Shown here in pieces: positions 45,819 to 57,908 of a DNA stretch of 64,000 bases. Below the pieces are notes generated by a model. That model was not told where the DNA came from and ran no database searches. It worked only from the letters and a program-made list of their open reading frames with translations. A program made the position numbers and the translations under genes. Position 1 is the first letter of the stretch. Each line of letters opens with the position of its first letter. The DNA is from Loripinus fragilis (Eukaryota; Mollusca; Bivalvia; Lucinida; Lucinidae), in the NCBI GenBank assembly GCA_964019695.1, contig OZ026520.1, forward strand, positions 91,144,913 to 91,208,912, read 5' to 3'.

Positions 45819-46011
45819 TATTTTGCAAAGTCGGTGCGAAATCCCAGAAACCTTGGTTTATGGAGTTTCAGCATTTTTTTTTTTAAAAAAATATATTCTC
45901 TCAAAGTGACTTAATGACGATTTATAAGAAACCACAATGGAAATGATTGGACTACTTGTCGCCATTTGAAGAAAACTTAGCTTTTATGAGGCTTAATGCT
46001 GACTTAAATTT

Positions 46012-46103
46012 ATGTTAGACCTCGCAACGGATATGCTTTCGTCGGCAAAGATGTACATGCGGCAAAGAAATAAGCGTAGAGGGAGTGATGGCAGCTGTTT
46101 GAG
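46012..46103 (+). CDS. Split host gene, first coding exon (putative)
   Basis: The frame starts at ATG 46012, with an in-frame TGA 12 bases upstream, and encodes MLDLATDMLSSAKMYMRQRN then a basic stretch KRRGSDGSCL. It ends AG at 46103 with donor GTATGT. The two leftover bases (AG) complete a serine codon with the first base of the exon at 57909, so the phase fits exactly. An alternative is an internal exon starting after the TTAG at 46015-46018. I do not recognise the protein. Confidence rests on splice site, phase match and less AT-rich coding sequence than its surroundings. Confidence 0.55.
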
Positions 46104-46119
46104 GTATGTTTTGTTTGTT

Positions 46120-46940
46120 TTTCATTTCTATAAAAAAGACACGCTTCATGTCACGTGGCAGATAGATAGCCTTACTTGTTTTTTAAGGCAGCGAAAAATG
46201 GTAGTGCAATGAGCATAGTTTTTGACACGAATATGGTCGGGTATGAAAGCCATGACCGCGCCGAGCTGCCGCGTCGAAATCTGCCGCGCCAGGAATATAT
46301 TTTTCCATATCCTGACCACAAAGAGGTGTAGTTCCATATTATTTTCGCTCTATCAACAATTACCAATAAAAATACATTAGTTTCCCCGAAAAATGATTTT
46401 AATGGCGATTTGACATGTGTCAGAGGAGTGAAAGCCCTTGCTGCGCCGTCCCGTGCCACTGGCATTAGATAGTATATTTCCCAGTTATCTGAAAATTAGC
46501 TGACCCGAGTATCATGGTTGTTTAACTAGAAACGTGGATAACAACGAATAATGTTCTTACTATCTAAATGCTTTGGGAAGTATTACTGCGTTTATAATCC
46601 ATCCATTTATGATGTCGTTGATGCTAGCAAACAAGACGATTACCTGCACAAATACAGGATTTTTTATTATTTAACTGCATTCTATTTGTTTCTGAGTCCT
46701 ATGCGCAATTCATGTCTTGTCGTGTGACAGAAACCATGTTATATTGTACATGTATGCAAACAATAAACTGTAAAGGTTTTGGCGAGACTGCACATATTAT
46801 GTGTAAGTTCGCAAAAACAAACTATACCTGTGATTTACTCAAAATGTGCTGTGCTGTGTTACATTGTACCATCTTGTGACATAATCTCACCTTTCATTGA
46901 TACTCCGATGTTCAACATCAAACATCTCGCAATAATATGC
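46120..46940. other. Intron sequence, nothing recognised
   Basis: Part of the proposed 11.8-kb first intron. A minus-strand open frame at 46172-46465 has no known domain. Confidence 0.45.
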
Positions 46941-46944
46941 AAGT

Positions 46945-47015
46945 CACTGCATGTTCTGCGGCCGTACGGGAGATAATCCACCCTCTATAGCGCGCGGATT
47001 ACTTTGCCATACGGA
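46945..47015. repeat. GTACGG-GATAATCC hairpin, diverged copy
   Basis: GGCCGTACGGGAGATAATCC pairs imperfectly with GGATTACTTTGCCATACGG. Related to 58660-58745 and 4090-4272. Confidence 0.6.
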
Positions 47016-47016
47016 C

Positions 47017-47235
47017 GCACAAACCAATAACTTCTGCATATTTGCAAACTCACGTACAAATGCAGATTCCTTTCTTCCATCAACCATAAAAGCGTGGAAT
47101 AACCTTCCCGAATCAGTCAGATCAGCTGACACTCTAGCTTCATGTAAACACCTTCTTACTTTGGACACTCCCAAAGTACCCAAATACTATTTTTTTGACA
47201 GATTGAACCAAGCCACGCCTACGAACAGAATGTAG
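47017..47235 (+). pseudogene. LINE polymerase C-terminal fragment
   Basis: The plus frame encodes NNFCIFANSRTNADSFLPST then IKAWNNLPESVRSADTLASC and K, ending in a stop at 47233. The SFLPSTIKAWNNLPESV segment is the typical C-terminal tail of many metazoan LINE polymerases. Nothing upstream belongs to the element; it abuts a hairpin, so it is heavily 5'-truncated. Confidence 0.75.
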
Positions 47236-47239
47236 CAAA

Positions 47240-48060
47240 TTCAGCATCTATATAAACGCAACTTGGTATGCAGCTATGCTTACAGTATGTAGCGCATAGA
47301 ATACAGTCCCCGTCGCATTGTCTCAATATTGCAAAAATATTAAAATTAGTGGTAACCACATTTATTTTCTTTCACATTTGTTCACATTAACAGGCCTAAC
47401 AATCTCATTACGTCGAGCTGTGGATCTTTATAACAGTGTCTTTGCGTCTCTTTTGCATTTAAATCATATTTATATCTGAATTACCCTAGATCTTTAAGAG
47501 TTGGAGTTCCACGAGGTTACCGAGAAAAAGGTTTTGTATTGCAGTCCATACATGTATTTCTTTCACACCGGTAAGGATATCTGATATTTTATCCTGGGTC
47601 AGAAATTTTTATCTTACTGACGTTATCTTACCCATGTTGTCACGTGTGCGCTGTTGGTTGTATTGGAACTCACGCGCATGATCGTCAAGTGCTGTCATTG
47701 TCATGTCGGATCTCAGCGTATTCAGAAACTTCTGGGCGCCTTTTTTAAAGCCTAAAATGCGGTATTTAATGGTGAGCAAGAAAAAGAATCCATTATTCGT
47801 GTAAGGGGAGGGTGGATAATAATCCGTCCGTCCGGATCCCCGTTTGTCATCAATCGGCAAGCCTCGTGATGCCAAACGGGGATCCTCAGGACAGCTTACA
47901 CTCATGATGGATTCTCTGTCCCTACGGTGGGGTAGAATCAAGTACTGAAACCTTGTAAGAAAAGGTGAAAGTTTGCACTAAATTTTGTGGCAACTGAATG
48001 GTCACTGGTCTTCAACTGATTTAAGAAATATATTTTGATAGAAAATATCTAAACATCATC
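47240..48060. other. No recognised gene
   Basis: A short hairpin (GTCCGGATCCCCGTTTG against CAAACGGGGATCCTCAGGAC) lies at about 47828-47896. A minus-strand frame spans it without known domains. Confidence 0.5.
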
Positions 48061-48064
48061 CAAA

Positions 48065-49200
48065 TCGCTAGATTAGATTAAACATATTTTATTGCATAAG
48101 CAAACAAAGGGATTGGACACAAGTTATTGCAACATTAGATAGTCCTTTCCCAAACATAACAACAGATTATATCAGTTACAACGGTGGATACAATAATGTT
48201 TACAGCATACATATACAATCACACATACCATCACCCTGTCAATCATTCAAACCTGTGTGAGTCTTTAATGAATATGATAGCGAACTGAATTATTGATCTG
48301 TTTATATTCTCATCATAATTACGAGACCCTGCAGTCAGTACAGCAACGTCAGCATCATTAATTTACAGTCTATTTAAATTAATAAAAAGATTGTTTCTTT
48401 GGTTAGTATATAGGGGACATTCGAAAAAATAGTGGTATGCGTTTTCGATAGGAGCTCCACAACTACATGCAGGACTTGGAATGATATTCACCCCATAAAG
48501 ATCGGCTTTTAAGCTACTGCTTCTTGTCTGATGCGAGTCAGCATTATGTTGTATTTACGTTCCCATTTACAAACACCCTCTGTTTTCTAGATGCTAAATA
48601 ACTTTTAATCCACATTAAAATGTCACCTTTTATGCCATATTTTTCTAATTTATGTATTAATCTCCTTTGCCAAACCCGGTCAAAAGCTTGAGATATATCA
48701 CAAAAGACCTGACAATTAGTTTCATGGTTCTCAAGAGACAGGCACGTATTATGTACTAGCTCAATTAAATGGTGAACAGTAAAATGACCAGGCAGGAACC
48801 CTGATTGATATTTATATAATAGTTCATTTTCAAAAATGTGATTGTACATGCTTAAAAACGATTCTTTCGAAAGACTTCCCAACATTGCTTGTTAATGAAA
48901 CTGGTCTATAGTTACAACAAAACGACTTTTCCCCTTTTTTAAAAAGCGGCATCAAATGTGCAATTTTCCATAAATCTGGGTATGTATGAGTTTTTAAGAT
49001 AGATTAAAGAGTTTAGTTAGAGGATAGGAAACAGTACTATGGGTTAATTTCAGCATTTTATTGCTTATTCCATCTGGACCTGTTGCCTTAATGAGCTTAA
49101 GTATTTTAAAATCGATTGCCAAAGTTCTTAATAATTTCACGCAATTGTTCCAAGTAAGGCCCTTAACTGAAATTGCTCGAAAATAAAATGGCAACTAAAT
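48065..49200 (-). pseudogene. Jockey/CR1-like LINE with internal deletion
   Basis: On the minus strand, from 49194 downwards, frames encode KATGPDGISNKMLKL, then WKIAHLMPLFKKGEKSF and NYRPVSLTSNVGKSFE, the fingers region of a LINE reverse transcriptase. This is followed by YKYQSGFLPGH and CDISQAFDRVWQRRLIHKLE, carrying the first catalytic Asp. After VFVNGN the palm with the YADD motif is missing; the sequence jumps to SPACSCGAPIENAYHYFFEC, a C-terminal C-x-C-x7-H-x4-C motif of this LINE group. The 3' end is AATAAAATATGTTTAATC near 48066. Frameshifts and the internal deletion make it inactive. It lies antisense in the host-gene intron. Confidence 0.85.
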
Positions 49201-49204
49201 TCAA

Positions 49205-49695
49205 AATAATTTCATATACGTGTATCTCATAATTGTCTTTTACGGCTAAAATAAAGTTTCCGCCAAAAATAAAAAAGAAACTCTATAATAAGCAACACCT
49301 GAACCCTTGGCATAGAATTAAAATAATTACACACAAATTTTTCTCTTTGATTAAATCTACTACGATTTTCCAGGCTCCTTGTATAACCCTCTGCCCAAGT
49401 TGCTAAAATGATTCCAGTTTCCTTAACAAAATTGCCTCCAGTCTAAGTACCCTAGCCGGTGAGTGATCCCGGACGTGCGTGCGTACGTACGTACAAGCGC
49501 GCGTTGGTGTGCGTTTGTGTGCCTTTTTGATTTTGGTTGTCACGTGATCTAAACATACGTTTGTTTGGTTAATGTGCCATAAATTCCTCGTGCCTCTGAT
49601 TAGAAGCAACTCATTAACTACGTTCACCGTTGCTGGAAAGGAAGAAATCCGTATGATTGAATCGCAACGGACGAAAACGGTTTCTGGTTCTCACC
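49205..49695. other. No recognised feature
   Basis: Includes a purine-pyrimidine alternating stretch, GTGCGTGCGTACGTACGTAC then AAGCGCGCG, near 49473-49502. Nothing coding. Confidence 0.5.
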
Positions 49696-49699
49696 GAGC

Positions 49700-49990
49700 A
49701 AGTCTACCTTTTTTCTAAAGAATGTAAACAATGATGTGGACACCCCTCTTTCCAGACTTTCTTGTGTAGCACCCTTTCCACTGGTAGCGGCAGATGTTTT
49801 CATCTGCTGATAACCTTTACAAACAATTTGGACCCAGATCAGACCCGACAAAATGTCGGGTCTGATCTGGATCCAAGCTGTTTGATATCTTGAAATAATT
49901 CTTCGAAAAAAGTCGATGTGGGAAAAATTAAAGACAAATAATCATGAAAAACATTCAGCATGCAAAGAGTTTAGTCGCTGGCTTATACAG
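49700..49990. repeat. Dispersed repeat with perfect hairpin
   Basis: TTGGACCCAGATCAGACCCG then ACAAAATGT and CGGGTCTGATCTGGATCCAA form the hairpin (about 49829-49876). The surrounding sequence, read on the minus strand, matches the unit at 32520-32895 (AAACTCTTTGCATGCTG, GACTTTTTTC). Confidence 0.72.
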
Positions 49991-49999
49991 AAAGTTGGC

Positions 50000-50820
50000 G
50001 TGGCATTACATACCGCCTATATTTTATCAAAGAGCGTGTGTGTTTTTTTTTAAATAAAAAATTGCGATATTAATTTCTTGGTACTTTTAAAGCCGTAAGT
50101 TTTTGGTACATATGTACTCTAGGGCGACACATGCACCCAATTTTAAAGAGAACTATAAACATTTTTCGATTTTTTTATTTTCTTTTTAAATCATTTGTAA
50201 AAGTAGAATTAAGTTATGTTTTCACAATAAATCTGTTCGCTATAGCTGAAAACTGCACGGAAAAGTGAATTATCTTATAAAAACAGGTTGGTTGGTAATT
50301 ATTTGCGTCCCTCCAATAATTACATGTATAGACAGTTAATTTGAACATAAATGCTGTTGTTTTGATACTGATAATTTGTTAAGATTTACGAAAATGGTAA
50401 AATGTATACCTGAATTTTAGTTTTTTACTGTGTTCTTGAAAAATGGAAACTTTAGTTCTAAAATTAAAAGATCAAAAGTTACAGACTATGCAACTTTAAC
50501 TAAACTGGCCAAAATAAGTAAAATCCCGCTCGTATTTTATCGGTTTATCATAACATCTCGCTATTTTTTCTCCAAATTTTCAGTGATGTTGCGACAGAAC
50601 CTTGAACTAATTTTCAACAAAGAACCATTCGTTTGAGCAAGGTCTTGTTTTTGCAAAGATATGGACATTACTGGCACAATATGACACATTATGAAAGAAA
50701 CCTGAAGCTTTATAAATCAATTTTTTGCAACGTTACGCCAACGAGCGTTTTTTCTCCAGCTGAGTTTCAATTTTTCACATGTATTTTGGTTACAAGCGTG
50801 TCACTTTCATGATACAAGCC
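50000..50820. other. No recognised feature
   Basis: AT-rich intronic sequence; a frame at 50430-50636 is unrecognised. Confidence 0.5.
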
Positions 50821-50825
50821 TTGTT

Positions 50826-50972
50826 GGCTTGGCCTTTTTTCTTTCATTTTTGCCAGTTTTTAACGCCTTGATGGCATAGGGCTTGGCCTTTTTTCTTTCA
50901 TTTTTGCCAGTTTTTAACGCCTTGATGGCATAGGGCTTGGCCTTTTTCTTTTATTTTTTGCCAGTTTTTAAT
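50826..50972. repeat. 56-bp tandem repeat, 2.6 units
   Basis: The unit GGGCTTGGCCTTTTTTCTTT, CATTTTTGCCAGTTTTTAAC and GCCTTGATGGCATA repeats almost without change; the last unit is truncated. Confidence 0.93.
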
Positions 50973-50984
50973 GAGTCACATTGT

Positions 50985-51545
50985 TCGAAAACGTGAATTA
51001 GTTGTCTTCGAACAACAAAGCCACAGACCAGACTGCGCATGTGCGCAGTCTGATCTGCGTCGTTGTTATTCATCATTTATGACAGAGTAGATAATGCTTT
51101 TACAAGTTACATCCAAAATCAATGATCCAACCTAGTCTACTCTTTCAGCCTCTTCCATGTATAACTTGGTCACAAAGCCCGTGTGCGATTAGTATCATGA
51201 AAAAGCTGACTTTGATCAGATGCACCTGTTTATGCGACTTTCTCCTTTTTGTTTTCTTCGAAAACCCCTACTACCACCATTCATGTCCGAAGACCCGTTT
51301 GACAAATTATTTAGAGATTACAAAAGCTGCTGTTGTGCCGGTATCAACTACTGATGTTCAACTATATAATTGTAATGTGAACTCTTGGTATACATATTCA
51401 AATAAGTCATTTTGACTTTCTTCTGAACCCAAATTGTATAGTGGTTGTATTGTAATCCTATTCTGTGTCGCTTTGTATACTTGTCATATACTTATGCAAA
51501 TAAAATAAAGTTTAAACCAATTATATAATTGTACTTTTCAATTAA
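50985..51545. other. No gene; core fragment of GCGCA MITE
   Basis: 51012-51063 holds CAGACCAGACTGCGCATGTG then CGCAGTCTGATCTGCG, a palindrome like the core of the GCGCA MITE family but without its arms. The remainder is unrecognised. Confidence 0.5.
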
Positions 51546-51550
51546 TGGGA

Positions 51551-51800
51551 CCAGGCCCAATGTTATAAAACTTTTTTTCATGCTAAACTAAACGGAGCAT
51601 GAAATGTTCATGTTCATTAAACCTTAAATTCTGAAAAATATGTAATTTTTTTGCTTGTAGACTCTCAAATGTTGTATTTATCCTGCTTATAAATAATAAA
51701 ATGCCAACACATGTTGGGATTTTTTAATACGTATGAGCTGGATAAAGTTCATGCTCAGTGAGCTGAGCATGAAAATATATTTATAACCTCAAGACTTGGC
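51551..51800. mobile_element. MITE, CATGCTCAACT family, copy 4
   Basis: CCAGGCCCAATGTTATAAAA and TATAACCTCAAGACTTGGC are the ends. More diverged internally than the copy at 40365. Confidence 0.72.
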
Positions 51801-51923
51801 ATTTTACGCAAAATACCGCTGAAGCCGGTGCCAGGGGCATGAGAGTCAGTTTCACCTTTTTACGTTTATACTTCGTTACAATGTATATAATCCGGTTTTT
51901 TTCCTCTGTGGTGGTGTATTTTC

Positions 51924-52060
51924 ATGCGCGGATCCAGAAAAATTTTGCCAGAGGGGGATGATGAGGGAGAGAGTATCGATCCAATAGGCCCTACCACACA
52001 AAGTGGGTCATTATCGGCCCACAAGCGAAACGCCATTTATCCGCCCATGATTTTTGCTTC
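51924..52060. repeat. GGATCC-ended MITE, partial copy
   Basis: CATGCGCGGATCCAGAAAAA then GCCAGAGGGGG gives one end. TCATTATCGGCCCACAAGCG and AAACGCCATTTAT correspond to one side of the internal hairpin. The other half is lost. Confidence 0.65.
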
Positions 52061-52439
52061 TGTTTCGGTTTGTGGTGGTGGTGATTGTGTTTTTTGTGTA
52101 TATTTTGCCCGTTATTTTGGTATCCAACTTGTAGCAGCGATCCTGACCCATATATAGCGAGGTACGTTTTGTCCTGGTGTGCCACCTGGCGTCACATACG
52201 TCATAAATGTGAGAGAGCTACAGTAATAAAAGAGATTGATTAAAGTGGAATTGTCAGACTAAAAGTGTTTTGCGGATTAATAGGTTTCTGGGGCATGTAA
52301 AATGCCGGCGACTGAAGTCAAATTCTCAGAGATCAAAGTGGGTCCACCCAACAACAATTTGAGAAATTACATTTGAAGAATTTTATTTGCATCTGAGCCA
52401 ATTCGTGTGTCGCATAGGAGAAAAGGCACATGACAGAGA

Positions 52440-52550
52440 GCATTGTAGGTTCACCGTTGTCACAGATCACATTAAATTTTGCCGCCGATCACATTTGCCA
52501 CAGATCATATTCGTCACAGATCACATGTGTCACACCTTTTTTACAAAAGT
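52440..52550. repeat. Short degenerate tandem repeat
   Basis: The words CACAGATCACATT, CCGATCACATTTGC, CACAGATCATATTCGT and CACAGATCACATGTGT follow one another with a period of about 20 bp. Confidence 0.6.
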
Positions 52551-52749
52551 GAAAGCATTCGTCGCTTGCATACACAAAATATGGGAGTAGCGTATTATTT
52601 GAGTGGGGCGAGACTCACTAGAAGCATTGTGTTGTTAGTGCTGCAGCAAAGCAGTAAAAAGTGAGCTAGTTTTCGAGATGGTGGTCCCCACAGGGTAACA
52701 AGCAGCAACATACATCAAATTAAAGCTAAGAGCCTCCCGAATTAAAAAA

Positions 52750-53795
52750 TACATGATGCCACCTCCGTTTGTTGGGGCGTAAAATTTTACGAGTCATTAA
52801 AAAAGGGCACCTACACAAATAAATAACTTTATTGATAAAACTTACTTTAAACCAGAGATCACAAACATTGCTTAAGTTGGTATAATATGAACACTAAATG
52901 ATACAGAAGGATGCTAGAAATACTTTGCATCATACACGAGATGCAAACAAGTCCAAATACACTGACGGTGAAAGGTCATTAGGTACATTAGTCACGAAAA
53001 CCCATGATGTTCTAGAATTCTTTTTGACTAATGATCCTCCTTATGTATAAATGTATTAAAAACAAGTTTAAATATTATCAACGACATCTGGGAAGCAAAC
53101 AGTGCATAATGTAACTACCATTAATTGGGGCGAAAAATGTTATGGCCCATCAAAAAAGGGTATCCATACAAGTAATAACTTTACTGATAAAAATCAGTTT
53201 AAACCAATGATCAAAAGCATTGCTGAAGTTGGCATAATATTAACACTAAATGATACATGAGGGTGCTAAAATATTATTAATTATATGTAAGGTTCATATA
53301 AGTCCAAATACACCGACGGCGAAATGTCATTAAGTACATTAGTCACGAAAACCCATGATTTTATAGAATATTTTCTGGCAAATGATCTCTTTTAGTATAA
53401 ATGTGCTGGATACAAGTTAAAATGTTAACAACTGACATCTGGTAAGCAAAAGGTGCATGATGCCTTTCTCTTCCATATGTAGGGCCAAACAAGATTATGG
53501 CTTTTCAAAGAAAAATACCCATAAAATTAAATAACTTTACTGATAAAAATCCATTTAAACCAATGATCAAAACTATGGTTCAAGTTTGTATAATATGAAC
53601 CCTAAATGACAAACTAGGATGATAAAATATTTTCAGTATTATATGAGGTGCAACAAAATCCAAATACACTGATGGCGTAAGGTTATTAAGTACATTTTGT
53701 CACGAAAAACTCATGATTGTGTAAACTTCTTTTAGTCAAATGATCTCTTTAAGTACAGATGTATTGAAAACAAGTTAAAATGTTATCAAATGCCA
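52750..53795. repeat. Subterminal tandem array, three 350-bp units
   Basis: Units start near 52750, 53102 and 53453. Each contains TTACTGATAAAAAT-like sequence, ACACTAAATGATAC, AGTCCAAATACACTGA and TTAGTCACGAAAACCCATGA. The inverted counterpart at about 57100-57440 preserves CACGAAAACATATGACA on its minus strand. Confidence 0.85.
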
Positions 53796-54204
53796 TTTTT
53801 GAAGCTCCTACTCAAAATAAAATCATTCCAGATGAATAGATGATACATTTATGGTTCATTCATTTATCAAAATCCTTCTCAGATCTTATTAATGTAATCT
53901 GTTGGAAGAGTTTTTGTCAAGGACATTGACAGAAACGTTCCAACTTTTGCATAAAGAATATCAACTTGTGTCAGGCAAGTATTAAACTATTTCTTTTTTG
54001 TTAAGAGATATCATATTTCATTGACCATGAAAGTTCATCAAGTCCATCATCCACGAAAACACATGGCATACATGTATATTATACTTTATGGTCAACAATT
54101 CACAGTGACATACTCAGTTATTATATATGATATTTGAATGACTAGTTTAAATAAAACGTGCCAAAGTTTATGCGTCATGGCGTAACACACTCACTGACAT
54201 ATCA

Positions 54205-56105
54205 GATTCAGCTTCCGATTAGGCAACATCTTCACAAGACAAAATAGAGGAAATATTCAGACAATTTATCTTCCCGTGGCACTGCTACATTGCACACACA
54301 CAAGGTTGTACAAAGCTGTTCATTACAGAAAGAAGAGCATACTCACAATGGGAAATTTTACATAATAAATCATTCAACAACTTGTGTGGTGTTGCCGACT
54401 GGGTCATCATTAGCGGCCTCAATGCCATTCTGCCATGTGCTTCCTCATAGGATTCATATACAAAGTCTGCAGTTGCAAGACAATCCACAAGTCTTCAAGA
54501 TAAGTACATGTAACTGATAACAAACTCATAATGTGCAGTGTTTAGCTGTTATCTGTTCAGTGGTAGCGTTTTGGTGGTACTTTCTTCATCGCTTCCACAC
54601 ATCTGATTTCATTAAGTGAATTTCTTTGCTTTTACCATACAGTATCTCTACAAATTTAGTGCAGGCAAGTTGCTCACATAGTTGTTGAAAGATTTTGGCA
54701 TTCTGCACATCACTTTATGTGCTAACTTCTTTCCTATTACATAAAAAGCATTACAAGTGTCACAGCCAGTCAAGCGATAGAAAAAAACATCAATATATTT
54801 TGTTGTTCTGTGGTCTTGTGAAAGAGCTCATGCACAGGAATTAAACGTTTCAAATCTACCTGTGTTCCTGTTCAACATAAAAACGAATATCGAACTCGCA
54901 AAAATATTTGGCCTGTGATGCAAGAGGAAAACCAAAAGGTAAGTGAGTATGACCAGGAAATGCCACAACCACATACGACAGACCAACCCATGGCATGACC
55001 AGGAAGATCCAAAGAACACTAGCGACATGAAATTCAGAAAACACCAAAGCACCAAGCACTTTTCCCCAGTGAATTTTACTGATAAAATCTTCAACCTAGA
55101 TTCTGCTGTTTTAAAAACACCAAGCTCGCATAGAGGCTTCCTAACTTATGTAATGTATCATCAAAGGGAAACAGCCAAGTCAATTAACAACACTGTGTCA
55201 CCATCTGGACTGTTTACAATGATCTTACTGGCACCATTTTAATCACTGCATAGAGGATGTCTGATGCTTCCCAGTTTGATCGCAGGAGTATATATATCTT
55301 CTGTGTTATGCTTATCTGTCAGTCCGCCACTGAGGTATGTGGTTTCCCTCCATTTAGTACTTCATCAGCATTTTCTATACTACATGTATATACATGTAGT
55401 TAGTGTAGTATGCTACAATTCGCTTTGTTTTCTTCCCTTGCTTAAATTCTTCATTCTTTTGGTATAGGGATTTCAGCTTGTATGTAAATTATATGGGATG
55501 CATTTGTATCTGACACCAATTTCTACCTGTCTGAAGTTTGAGGCTGTTCTCTTTGTACCTGTCAACTACTTTAAATTTGACTGCAAAATTATGCAGACTG
55601 TACTGGAACAATTTTGTTGTCCTGTTAACTTTCTAGCTTGTGCATGTAGTCAAAAAAATGTATATGCAATCATTGGTCAGTCATTCTTGAACATACTAAC
55701 AGGATTAGGCGTTTTTCAAAAAGAGTTCATTGCAAAAAGCCTTAAATACATTACTTCTCCATTGACTGTTATACTGTTGAATTGGATATGAAGTGTCTTT
55801 TGCATTTCTGTCATTTCTTTAATGTCAGACTCGGGAAGTGGGTCGCAGTAGCTTTTTAGTGGCATGTTGTTTTCTGAAGGTATCCAATGCTTCTTCCTGC
55901 AGTTTATTGATACTTGACTGCCTTTGTCTAAGGCTTTTAGTAGACTTTTCATGATTGCAGATGATTTCACTACACCAGACGCGAAGTTCAAGGGATGATC
56001 AGATGGATTGTCATTGTCGAAGGGATCTATGAATATTCCTTCAAACATTCTTTTCGCATCATTATCAAACCTTTTCCACAGTGCACGTGTGTCTGAATGA
56101 TACAT
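54205..56105 (-). pseudogene. Decayed transposon gene with GCDT motif
   Basis: Minus-strand remnants lie in order. At 56105-55716 an intact 129-codon frame encodes a segment with IDPFDNDNPSDHPLNFASGV then VKSSAIMKSLLKALDKGSQ. At about 54785-54720 a frame reads RLTGCDTCNAFYVIGKKLAH, matching the GCDT-x2-AF-x3-GKK signature seen in a large set of uncharacterised repeat proteins of molluscs and cnidarians. At 54488-54285 another frame begins MDCLATADFVYESYEEAHGR. Stops and frameshifts separate these pieces, and a copy of repeat R interrupts it at 54936-55030. Function is unknown; a role in the element's mobility is inference. Confidence 0.6.
54936..55030 (-). repeat. Interspersed repeat R, partial copy 3
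   Basis: GTGAGTATGACCAGGAAATG then CCACAACCACATAC, and GACCAACCCATGGCA, match 10970-11330. It lies inside the decayed transposon gene, so it inserted later or was part of that element. Strand is arbitrary. Confidence 0.6.
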
Positions 56106-57908
56106 GCTTACTCATTTTTGTGTCTTTTCCTGGCATCTTGAGAAATTATCATGAAATGTCAAAGAGTACTTGGCCCTAACAGGTCTTTGAAGAAACCACC
56201 TTGCTTAGGCGTTTCCCTTTAGCGTCAGTCTCTTTATTCCACATGTTATTGTAATTTTGAAACAAACAAACACTTATGTAATCGCTGATTGAAGTAATTT
56301 GTTGTTTCATTGTTGTTTTATTTAAAGAGGCCGGCAATGTTTTTAAATATAACCAGTTTGTAGCAAACATCAGCGAGATATTCATGCAGTTTTATCACCA
56401 AAGTCCAAGCCTGTTTCAATGGGAGCATAACTAGGGTGAGGAAATCATCACTACAACTAGACTGTAGAAGAGGTAGATCTTCTGTCTTGCAATGTCTTGT
56501 AACAGAATATCAGGATAGTTTAGCATTTTTATCACTCCACCATTTGAACTGGACAGGACATTTCATGCTTTGTCTACAAGTTTGAATGCTGGGAACATCA
56601 TGTCAGTATTTTCCTGCTAGAATATGATGTGCCCTGCCTAAATCTGGTATTAATGTTAACATACAAAGCTCTAGCAGAATGTTTGTTTCATTAAGATAAC
56701 CATCTTTTTTTGAAGGTGGTGAATTCAATTACCAGGTTGTAGATAATTTAATTTAACAATAATTGTTGGTTAACAATTTAACTATGAAAAACGCGATACA
56801 GAAAAACCAATATAAACGGTCAGAATAATTTGATAGCAAAGCAAAATTGATCAATCAATTAATCAATCAATGGATCAATTAGTTAAACAATCAATCATAT
56901 TTTCCTTCTATAATATTTATTGACTCATTGTACAAAATCAGTGTTATTTTTTATGGAAAAGATGCTAAAATCCAGATTAATTTTTTTTTTTTGCGTTTTC
57001 ACAACTAAGTTTCCGTATTCTTTTTATTTCCAGTGCAGTGTTAAAGTGAACTAAAACCTACACTGAAGATTATTTCCAAGCCAATCGAATAAAATTTTAT
57101 GTTGAATGGCCAGTTTGTACATTTAAGACATGTTTTAAGGTAAACAAATCAACAGTATCATCAATATTTTACAATGTCATATGTTTTCGTGACTTTTGCA
57201 CTTGTTGACCTTTTTCGTGACTGTAGACAGGAAACGTATTCATGGAAATGATGTTTTATCAATTAATATTATCATTTCTGTTTATTGTTGTATAAAACTG
57301 TCCATTATCACGAATATACTGCAGCACATTTAATGCATTTATCAATAAGGGCTTTAGACTAGGGTATTAGGGGTACCCTCTGTTATAGGCCGTAAAAAAT
57401 TTCGCCCTCAGTCCTGACAGTGGCATCATGCAATTATGAACTCCCAAGACTCTGAGCTTTAATTTGATATATGTTGCTGCTTGTTACCCTGTGGGGACTG
57501 GTATGTGTCACAATACGGTGGGTCTGCTGCAGCACTATGTGGCATTTGATTAGACGATTTCGTTTTCCTCTGCTCAGTGCTGTTTCAACCATGATGGAAG
57601 TTTGGCAAGATTCAAAGAGGAAACAGTGCTTTCGATTGCCATTTGTGGCCAATTCTAACGTTTTTTATCTCCGTTCATCGATTGTATTAACGTTTTCGAT
57701 TGCCGCCCATGAGGTAACGTCCTGATATGACTGAAAACTTGTTACAATGTAATAGGGACGTTTAGCATCACATCAAAAATAAAAAAAAATAATATCACTC
57801 GCCACCGAAAAACCGATGGTGGCCCGACATTGTACACGTATTGTATGCTGGCTACAAAGATCACTCTTATGTTATAGATTTTCCAAAAGTTTAATGTTCT
57901 CTTTTCAG

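Larger units (their letters stand above)
52686..57496. mobile_element. Large DNA-transposon relic with long terminal inverted repeats
   Basis: The left end CCCCACAGGGTAACAAGCAG then CAACATACATCAAATTAAAG is inverted at the right end (57447-57496), and the match continues inward through GCATGATGCC, the GGGCG and ACGG blocks, and CACGAAAACCCATGA-like phrases. The left arm consists of three tandem 350-bp units and the right arm of about one. Between them is a decayed minus-strand gene. No clear target duplication was found. The element lies within the first intron of the host gene. Superfamily is not assigned. Confidence 0.72.

Noticed and set aside
52686..57496. Endogenous virus or Polinton-type element
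   Set aside because: No DNA polymerase B, integrase, ATPase or capsid-like segments could be seen; the only recognisable peptide is the GCDT-type remnant.
57471..57725. 85-codon open frame as an upstream exon of the host gene
   Set aside because: It begins in the inverted end of the transposon relic, lacks convincing splice sites and exon 1 already fits exon 2 in phase without it.
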